Of a DNA stretch of 64,000 nt, positions 58,232-64,000 are shown in pieces. Source of the DNA: Xanthomonas phaseoli pv. phaseoli (GTDB lineage Bacteria > Pseudomonadota > Gammaproteobacteria > Xanthomonadales > Xanthomonadaceae); contig CP094243.1 of NCBI GenBank assembly GCA_022749655.1, forward strand, positions 3,782,001 through 3,846,000. The letters run 5' to 3'. The notes beneath the pieces are model-generated. The model had not been told where the DNA came from, did not search any database, and saw only the letters and a program-made list of their open reading frames with translations. Positions within the stretch are counted from its first letter, which is position 1, and the number at the start of each line of letters is the position of its first letter. Both the position numbers and the translations under genes were made by a program.

Positions 58232-58678
58232 TCAGAACGGCTTGGCCAGCACCAACCAGATCACGCCGACCAGCAGGATCACCGGTGCTTCGTTGAACCA
58301 GCGCAATGCCCGACCGCTGGGCACTGCACGCCCCTGTTCGGCGCCTTTGACCCAGCGGCCGGACACGATGTAATGGGCAAGAATCAATGCCACGGCAAAC
58401 AGCTTGGCGTGCAGCCAGCCGCCGGCGACCATCGTCGGGAAATCCGGGATGACCCGGTAGCCCTGCCAGAGCACCGCGCCCAGCAGCAGTGCCAGACCGA
58501 GCATGCTGTGGCCGAATGCATAGAGCCGCCGCCCCATCAACACCAGGCGCGCGCGCGCCGCGGTGTCGCTGTCGGCTTCGGCGATGTTGACCAGAATGCG
58601 CGGCAGGTAGAACACCGCGGCCATCCAGGCGATCACGAACAACAGGTGGAAGGTCTTGATCCACAAATACAGGGTCAT
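58232..58678 (-). CDS. HemJ/CopD-family integral membrane protein
   Basis: The 148-residue protein has four hydrophobic segments. It starts MTLYLWIKTFHLLFVIAWMA and continues AVFYLPRILVNIAEADS; the His and Arg pattern (FHxxxxxxWxAxxFYLPR) is that of HemJ, the haem-dependent protoporphyrinogen oxidase, also annotated CopD-like. A second His lies in GGWLHAKLFAVALILAHYI. A role in haem synthesis is likely if no hemG or hemY is present in the genome. It diverges from the methyltransferase at 58752. Confidence 0.82.
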   Translation of the reverse strand: MTLYLWIKTFHLLFVIAWMAAVFYLPRILVNIAEADSDTAARARLVLMGRRLYAFGHSMLGLALLLGAVLWQGYRVIPDFPTMVAGGWLHAKLFAVALILAHYIVSGRWVKGAEQGRAVPSGRALRWFNEAPVILLVGVIWLVLAKPF

Positions 58679-58751
58679 GCGCTGGCTCCGCTGGCTCGCG
58701 TAGGATGGCCCGCATTTTCACCTATCCGCGCGCGCGAAAGCAGCCAAGCCC

Positions 58752-59354
58752 ATGCAGCAGTCCGACCCCAAACAGTACGACGCCCACTATTTCCGCCGCT
58801 GGTATCGCGATGCCGGCCTGGCCGACCCCGCACGCCTGCGACGCAAGGTCGCACTCGCCGTGGCCCAGGCCGAGTACTATCTGGAACGGCCGATCCGCAG
58901 CGTGCTCGATGTCGGCTGCGGCGAAGCCGCGTGGCGCGCGCCGTTGTTGGCATTGCGGCCAAAGCTGAGTTATCTGGGTTTCGACAGCAGCGCCTATGCG
59001 GTGCAGCGCTATGGCCGCAGTCGCCAGATCCACCCTGCCCGCTTCGGCGATTTTGCCTGGCTGCGCCCGTGCGCGCCGGTGGATCTGCTGATCTGCTCGG
59101 ACGTGCTGCATTACGTGCCCACACGCGAGTTCAACCAGGGCCTGCCGGGGTTGGCCGAGATGTGCGCGGGCGTGGCGTTTCTGGAAGCCTTCGCCGAAGA
59201 AGATGCGTTCGAGGGCGATCACGACGGCTTCCAGGCGCGACCGGCGCGCTGGTATCGGCGCCGCTTCGCCAGCGTGGGGTTTGCTGCACTCGGCTCGCAT
59301 TGCTGGTTGTCGCCACAGTTGGCCGATGAGGCCTCTGCACTGGAACGCGGCTAA
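58752..59354 (+). CDS. SAM-dependent methyltransferase, class I
   Basis: The 200-residue protein has the SAM-binding motif RSVLDVGCGEAAWRAPLLAL at about residue 50 and an acidic loop LSYLGFDSSAYAVQ. Motif IV-like LLICSDVLHYVPTREF and FLEAFAEEDAFEGDHDGF follow. The substrate is not evident. It is divergent from the HemJ-like gene with a 73-base gap. Confidence 0.85.
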   Translation: MQQSDPKQYDAHYFRRWYRDAGLADPARLRRKVALAVAQAEYYLERPIRSVLDVGCGEAAWRAPLLALRPKLSYLGFDSSAYAVQRYGRSRQIHPARFGDFAWLRPCAPVDLLICSDVLHYVPTREFNQGLPGLAEMCAGVAFLEAFAEEDAFEGDHDGFQARPARWYRRRFASVGFAALGSHCWLSPQLADEASALERG

Positions 59355-59830
59355 GCAAAACGTTGGCCGGTTGCGGCACGCGTGGCGAGTGGCTTCGCCG
59401 CGCCCCCTTACCGCAACCCTCTCCCGCAGGAGAGGGGCTTCAGTGCACGCAGCCTTCCTCGCAGGCTGAGCGGCTTGATTCCTTCCTGCCGGGATAAGGT
59501 GCCCCGCAGGGGCGGACGAGGTACGTGCGAAGCCTGGTGGAGATCGAGCGCTGAAGAAGTTTGAGTGCACTGGGCTGCGCTCCGACCTCACGTGTTCCTC
59601 TACAGGAGAGGGACTCGTCCAGCAGCCGCAGGGTTCTGCGCCGAACGCGCGCTTTCGGCGCGCGCAGCCGTCCGAAGCATCACCACTTGCGGCAACCAAA
59701 CCGCGGCAAATCAACGCGCTCGCGCCTGCCCTCAATCTTATGGCAGCCTCAACCGTCCGCAGCCCCATTAAGGTGCAAATGCGCCAAAACCGGTATGCTG
59801 CTCGGCAGCAAAACCGCACGGATGGGTGGA
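59355..59830. other. Intergenic region with CTCTCCC palindromes
   Basis: CCCTCTCCCGCAGGAGAGGGG (59418-59438) is the same type of repetitive extragenic palindrome as at 16056, with a second, poorer one near 59592 (TCCTCTACAGGAGAGGGA). No gene is visible. The promoter of the following depolymerase gene must lie in its right part. Confidence 0.6.
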
Positions 59831-61147
59831 ATGCTTTATCAACTGCATGAGCTGACCCGCAATCTGCTAGCCCCCTGGGTACATCAGGCCCAGGCGAACG
59901 CCAAGATGTTTTCCGACCCGGACAGCCTGTGGGCCTCGCTCCCGGGTGCCGAGCGCATGGCCGCCAGCAACGAGCTGTTCCACCGCCTGGGCAAGGAATA
60001 CGAAAAACCGGCCTGGGCGCTCGACGATGTCGAGGTCGATGGCCATTCGCTACCGATCATCGAACGCGAAGTATTGAGCAAGCCGTTCTGCCGGTTGCTG
60101 CGCTTCAAGCGTTTCAGCGACCACGTCGAGCTGATCGGCAAGATGAAGGAGCAGCCCGCCGTGTTGGTGGTGGCGCCGTTGTCCGGCCACCACGCCACGT
60201 TGCTGCGCGACACCGTGCGCACCCTGCTGCGCAACCACAAGGTCTATGTGACCGATTGGGTGGATGCGCGCATGGTGCCGCTGGACGCCGGCGCGTTCCG
60301 GCTCGAGGACTACATCACCTACATCCAGGAATTCATCCGCCATATCGGCGCCGAGCGCCTGCATGTGGTGAGCGTGTGCCAGCCTACCGTGCCGGTGCTG
60401 GCTGCAGTGTCGCTGATGGCAAGCAACGACGAGCCCACCCCGCGCTCGCTGGTGATGATGGGCGGGCCGATCGATGCGCGTCGCAGCCCCACCCAGGTCA
60501 ACAACCTGGCCACGGAAAACGGCATCGAGTGGTTCCAGAACAACCTGATCCACACCGTGCCGTTCCCGTATCCGGGCCATGGCCGCCAGGTGTATCCGGG
60601 CTTCCTGCAACACGCCGGCTTCCTGTCGATGAACCCCAACCGGCACGTGATGTCGCACTGGGATTTCTACACCGATCTGGTCAAGGGCGATCTGCAGGAT
60701 GCGCAGGCGCACCGGCAGTTCTACGACGAATACAACGCCGTGCTCGACATGCCGGCCGAGTATTACCTGGACACCATTCGCGTCGTGTTCCAGGAGTTCC
60801 TGCTGCCGCAAGGCAAGTGGAAGGTGGACGGCCAGTTGGTCAAGCCATCGGCGATCCGCAATACCGCGCTGCTGAGCATCGAAGGCGAGCTGGACGACAT
60901 CGCCGGCCTCGGCCAGACCGAGGCGGTGCACGATCTGTGCACCGGCATCGATGCGGCGCATCGTCGCCATCTGGTTGTGGAAGGCGCCGGCCACTACGGC
61001 ATCTTCAGCGGCCGTCGCTGGCGCGAGGTGGTGTACCCGCAAGTGCGCGAATTCATCGCCCGCTACGATGCCGACCCGGTCGGTAGCCGCGACCCGGCCA
61101 CCGTGACCCCGATCCGCAAGCGCGGCAAGCGCGGCAAGCGCGCCTGA
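59831..61147 (+). CDS. phaZ: Intracellular polyhydroxyalkanoate depolymerase
   Basis: This enzyme degrades stored polyhydroxybutyrate. The 438-residue protein starts MLYQLHELTRNLLAPWVHQA. The catalytic nucleophile is a Cys in LHVVSVCQPTVPVLAAVS, as in PhaZ1 of Cupriavidus, not the Ser of secreted depolymerases. SLVMMGGPIDARRSPTQVNN, NLIHTVPFPYPGHGRQVYPG and the C-terminal His in VVEGAGHYGIFSGRRWR complete the pattern. The tail is basic and repeated (RKRGKRGKRA). An ATG 9 bases upstream (59822) is also possible. Confidence 0.93.
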   Translation: MLYQLHELTRNLLAPWVHQAQANAKMFSDPDSLWASLPGAERMAASNELFHRLGKEYEKPAWALDDVEVDGHSLPIIEREVLSKPFCRLLRFKRFSDHVELIGKMKEQPAVLVVAPLSGHHATLLRDTVRTLLRNHKVYVTDWVDARMVPLDAGAFRLEDYITYIQEFIRHIGAERLHVVSVCQPTVPVLAAVSLMASNDEPTPRSLVMMGGPIDARRSPTQVNNLATENGIEWFQNNLIHTVPFPYPGHGRQVYPGFLQHAGFLSMNPNRHVMSHWDFYTDLVKGDLQDAQAHRQFYDEYNAVLDMPAEYYLDTIRVVFQEFLLPQGKWKVDGQLVKPSAIRNTALLSIEGELDDIAGLGQTEAVHDLCTGIDAAHRRHLVVEGAGHYGIFSGRRWREVVYPQVREFIARYDADPVGSRDPATVTPIRKRGKRGKRA

Positions 61148-61154
61148 TCCACAC

Positions 61155-61181
61155 AACATCCCCGGCCATGCCGGGGATGTT
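61155..61181 (+). terminator. Terminator-like hairpin after phaZ
   Basis: AACATCCCCGG and CCGGGGATGTT form an 11-bp stem with loop CCATG, 8 bases after the stop. Only short T-runs follow. Confidence 0.7.
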
Positions 61182-61274
61182 CATTTCGATCTGCGTGCAA
61201 CCGCTAGGCGACGCCGTGCCGGCGAGCAAGCACCACCATCGAACCTAAGCACGCTGACATCTCGACCGGGCGCA

Positions 61275-62191
61275 TCACGCGGCCGCTTCTCCGCCCTTGA
61301 CCAGCAGGTGCTTGGCGAACATGCCGTGCAACTTGCCGAACGCGCGCGCCAGATGCAGCGTGACGAACAACAACAGCACGCCCGCTGCGAACAACGGCAG
61401 CGTCAGCCAGGCGCTGGTGATGTCCACGCCATCCCAGGTCAGCACGGCGACGTTGTCGAACAGCACCGCGATCGGTGAAGCGGCCAGGCCCAACGACAGC
61501 GCCAGCAGCGTGCAAAACACGCTGAAATAGACAATGCCCAGCGGCAGCATCAGCAGGAAGTACAGCATCGTGCTCCAGGTCCGCGCATCGGTGAACATCG
61601 CGCCGATACGCTGCAGCCAACCGCCTTGCAGGCCCGGGTGTTGCGGGCGACGCGGCATGCGCACGCCGAGCAGCGTCTCGACCACGCGGCCTTCCACCAG
61701 CGCCAACACCCTCACCGAGCCGAAGAACAACACCAGCAGCGGCACGCCGATGATCAGGATCAGCATTCCCACCGAGAGGCTGGCGCCGGTCACGACCCAG
61801 GTGAAGTAGAACACCCCGGTGAGCAGCGACAGCAGCATGTAGAACAAGGCGCCATAGGTGCGGGGGTCGGCGGCCACACCGAAGAACGTGCCGATCCACG
61901 ATGCCCGCCTCGGCGGCACCGGGGACGCAGTGCGCGTGCCACGGTCACTTCGGTTTCGCGGTAGATCTCTGCCACTTCCTCCGGCGCGCCGTAGCTGCTG
62001 GCCACGCCGGCAATGACCTCGGCCTCGCTCTTGCCCTTCTGTTCTGCCAGTTCCGAACGCAGATACTCTTCGGCGTCGTAAAGCGCGTCCTGGATCATTG
62101 CCGGATCCGCACCGGACAGCGCCTGGCGCAGCTGCAGCAGATAATCGCCAATGGTGGTCGGCAACGGGTGTGCCTGTGCAACTGTCTTCAT
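61275..62191 (-). CDS. HAAS-domain and multi-pass sensor membrane protein
   Basis: The N-terminus (TTIGDYLLQLRQALSGADPA, IQDALYDAEEYLRSELAE) is a HAAS-type helical domain typical of genes paired with PadR regulators. The rest has about six membrane segments (LFYMLLSLLTGVFYFTWVV, LSVGMLILIIGVPLLVLFFG, LYFLLMLPLGIVYFSVFC) as in the putative sensor family. A frame break at about 61925 (one base missing between VTVARAL and RTASPVPPRRASWIG) splits it. Repaired length is 305. It overlaps padR by 4 bases, and the pair likely forms a membrane signal and repressor unit. Confidence 0.82.
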
Positions 62192-62550
62192 GAGTGGGTC
62201 CCCTCCAGCACTGAATCAACGGAATCTCGGGTGGCACGCCAGGCGGCGGTCCAGTCGCGCAGGCAGTCACGCCCGCTGTCGGTGATGCGGTAATACCGCC
62301 GCGGCGGCCCGGAGGCCGAGGGCTCGACATGGCTGTGCAGCAACCCGGCCCCTTCCAGATTGCGCAGCACCGGGTACAGGGCGCTCTGCTTGCCGCTGAG
62401 CACGCCCTCCAGACGCTCGAGTCGCTTGGCGATGAGGTAGCCGTACAGCGGTGTATCGGCCTGCGCCAGGACGGCCAGCAAGGCCAATGAGACAGTGCCC
62501 GCACTCAGTTCCTTCTGAAATTTGCGTAGGTGGATATCCGGATCGCTCAT
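62188..62550 (-). CDS. PadR-family transcriptional regulator
   Basis: This 120-residue winged-helix repressor starts MSDPDIHLRKFQKELSAGTV. SLALLAVLAQADTPLYGYLI, GKQSALYPVLRNLEGAGLLH and PPRRYYRITDSGRDCLRDW are the PadR core. It probably represses its own operon with the downstream HAAS/sensor gene. Its upstream region contains a CTAGGTTGAAGGTGATGCTATGTAGAACCTAG-like dyad arrangement (62560-62594; arms CTAGGTT/AACCTAG), a good operator candidate. Confidence 0.92.
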   Translation of the reverse strand: MSDPDIHLRKFQKELSAGTVSLALLAVLAQADTPLYGYLIAKRLERLEGVLSGKQSALYPVLRNLEGAGLLHSHVEPSASGPPRRYYRITDSGRDCLRDWTAAWRATRDSVDSVLEGTHS

Positions 62551-62563
62551 CGGCCATCTCCGC

Positions 62564-62594
62564 TAGGTTGAAGGTGATGCTATGTAGAACCTAG
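62564..62594. promoter_or_regulatory. Dyad upstream of padR, possible operator
   Basis: CTAGGTT and AACCTAG form an inverted repeat around an 18-base centre just before padR. PadR proteins bind dyads of this sort in their own promoters. Binding here is inference. Confidence 0.45.
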
Positions 62595-62624
62595 CTATAG
62601 TGAATGTGCCGGTAGTTATGTGCT

Positions 62625-62799
62625 GGGATTGGGGATTCGGCATTGGGGATTGGTCAAAACAAAAAAGCCGTGGCCCCCAGCTTGTTTGAGCGACTGTCGT
62701 CATCGCAGCGAGCCCCATCGCAGCGAGCCCCATCGCAGCAAGCCCCATCGCAGCAGCGCCGCCGTTGCGAATCCGCAATACCGACTCCCAATCCCCGCC
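62625..62799. repeat. Diverged heptamer inverted pair enclosing a 15-bp tandem repeat
   Basis: The G-rich arm is GGGATTGGGGATTCGGCATT (62625-62653). The C-rich remnant is ACCGACTCCCAATCCCCGCC (62780-62799). Between them, 62701-62758 holds nearly four copies of the 15-bp unit CATCGCAGCGAGCCC. No gene is evident here. Confidence 0.75.
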
Positions 62800-62944
62800 C
62801 CACTAGCGCCCGCCTGCGCAAACCCAGTGCGTTCATGAGCTTAGAACCTTTGGGTTACTGCCTTTCTGGCACGGCTTTACTACAGTCGGTGTCCCCCTGC
62901 CGATACCTTTCGCCTAGGGGTTTTCACTTTCGACGGGGAATACG

Positions 62945-64000
62945 ATGCAAACGACACGCTTGGCGCAGGCGGCCATGGCTGATACTTCCTTTGGCGCCAC
63001 ACGGCGCCTATGCCTTGCGATCGGGTTGGCGCTGCCGGGCCTTGGCCTAGCGCAGGTGCAGCCGGCGCCGACCAATGCCGAGCAGGCCGTTGCCGAGCCG
63101 GCGAAAGCGCCGGTCACCGCCGCTCCGGCCACCGCCAAGGGCTATCCGCTCGAAGCGCAGGGTTGGGGTGCCAAGCAAGGCGGCAACATGTGGCAGGTGC
63201 GCTGGGCCGAAGACTGGTCGTATCTGAAGGATCCTTCCAAGCGCAAGAGTCCGTTCGATCCGCTCAAGTACATCCCGCTCAACGACGACGGCGATGTGTA
63301 TGTGTCGCTCAGCAACGAGTTGCGCGTGCGCAGCAATACCATCACCAATCCGGGCCTGATTCCCGGCAGCCATTCGCAGCAGCAGTATCTACTGCGCGCC
63401 TTCTTCGGCGCCGACTTCCATGTGGGCGAGCACTTCCGCCTGTACACGGAATTGGCGCATGGCAGCCTGGACGGGCGCAACGAAGGCACCAAGACCGGCA
63501 CCCAGGAAAACAACGCGATCCTGCAAGCAGGTGTTCTTCGACGTGAAAGGCCGTATCGGCAGCGCCGACACCGGCCTGCGCGTCGGCCGCCAGGTGTTCG
63601 TCGATGGCCCGACCACGCTGATGGCGCTGCGCGACAACACCGATATCTTCGTGACCTTCAACGGCGCACGCGCTTGGGCAATCGGCGACAGGACGCGTGT
63701 TGACCTGTTCGATTTCAATTTCAACATCGATGGCACCGAAGGCCTCGGCGATGATCGCATCGACCGCTCGCGGCACTTTCGCGGTGTGGTCGGTGGCTAC
63801 CGCCTGGCGACTGCCAAGCCGATGTACCTGGAGCCGTTCTTCTATCAGTTCCGCAACGACAACCAGGTGTGGGGCCGCCAGACCGCGGAAGAGAACCGCA
63901 ATTACTACGGCCTGCGCCTATGGGGCAATGTGGGCAAGCTGCGCACCGATTCGTTCGTGACCGTGCAGCGCGGCAGCTTCGGCGGACGCGACCTGCGCGC
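62945..64000 (+). CDS. Alginate-export-type outer-membrane porin, 5' part
   Basis: It starts MQTTRLAQAAMADTSFGATR, with a signal segment (LCLAIGLALPGLGLAQVQ). A long beta-barrel of the alginate_exp type follows (DVYVSLSNELRVRSNTITNP, QQQYLLRAFFGADFHVGEHF, LYTELAHGSLDGRNEG, then VGRQVFVDGPTTLMALRDN, YLEPFFYQFRNDNQVWG). The frame breaks at about 63527 (one base too many or two missing between NNAILQ and QVFFDVKGRIGSADTGL). The gene runs past the window end. Such porins export or import various compounds and need not handle alginate. Confidence 0.82.

Noticed and set aside
62701..62758. Short direct repeats considered as CRISPR
   Set aside because: 15-bp units without spacers; a simple tandem repeat.

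Overview
This window is chromosomal DNA of a Xanthomonas-type gammaproteobacterium (Lysobacteraceae). The evidence is the high GC content, the map-glnD-dapD-dapE-asnB cluster, the rpsB-tsf-pyrH-frr-uppS-cdsA-dxr-rseP-bamA-lpxD-fabZ-lpxA-lpxB-rnhB-dnaE-accA supercluster, the GGGAATC-type heptamer repeats between genes, and the IS families present.

Layout. (1) 1-7687: an AraC-type regulator gene is split by a 6.87-kb compound mobile element (319-7186). The element has 22-bp terminal inverted repeats and an 8-bp target duplication. It holds an IS1595-family transposase with a passenger gene, an IS256 element, an IS3 element, an IS3 orfA remnant, and an AT-rich gene for a secreted protein. (2) 7688-10567: parC, whose 3' tail is repeated in an exact 100-bp period. 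(3) 10568-20014: tpm, an IS3 element beside a fragment of a relative, bfr, a penicillin/AHL-acylase-type hydrolase, a TonB-dependent siderophore receptor and a beta-helix lipoprotein. (4) 20082-28597, minus strand: map, glnD, dapD, an ArsC-like gene, dapE and asnB. Upstream of asnB lies what looks like a complete asparagine-specific transcription attenuator: a 29-codon leader peptide with eight Asn codons, an intrinsic terminator, and a competing antiterminator segment. (5) 28915-34712: a Csu-type chaperone-usher pilus operon (spore-coat-U pilins, two chaperones, usher). (6) 34890-56678: the translation, UMP kinase, isoprenoid/phospholipid, envelope assembly, lipid A, DNA polymerase III and acetyl-CoA carboxylase supercluster, with an HDOD-GGDEF signalling gene between tsf and pyrH. 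(7) 56738-64000: TPR proteins, a HemJ/CopD-like membrane protein, a methyltransferase, an intracellular PHB depolymerase, a PadR plus HAAS/sensor pair, and the start of an alginate-export-type porin.

Caution on quality. About twenty reading frames are broken by small indels, mostly one base missing from a homopolymer, and many are in indispensable genes (parC, dapD, rpsB, pyrH, dxr, lpxB, dnaE twice). I read most of these as sequencing or assembly errors. Such genes are annotated as one CDS spanning both frames, with the break position given.

How the genes work together. Region 6 couples protein synthesis with envelope growth: undecaprenyl-PP and CDP-DAG synthesis, MEP isoprenoids, RseP stress proteolysis, BamA outer-membrane insertion, lipid A and malonyl-CoA. 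Region 4 links nitrogen sensing (GlnD) to diaminopimelate and asparagine synthesis. No rRNA, tRNA or CRISPR array was seen.
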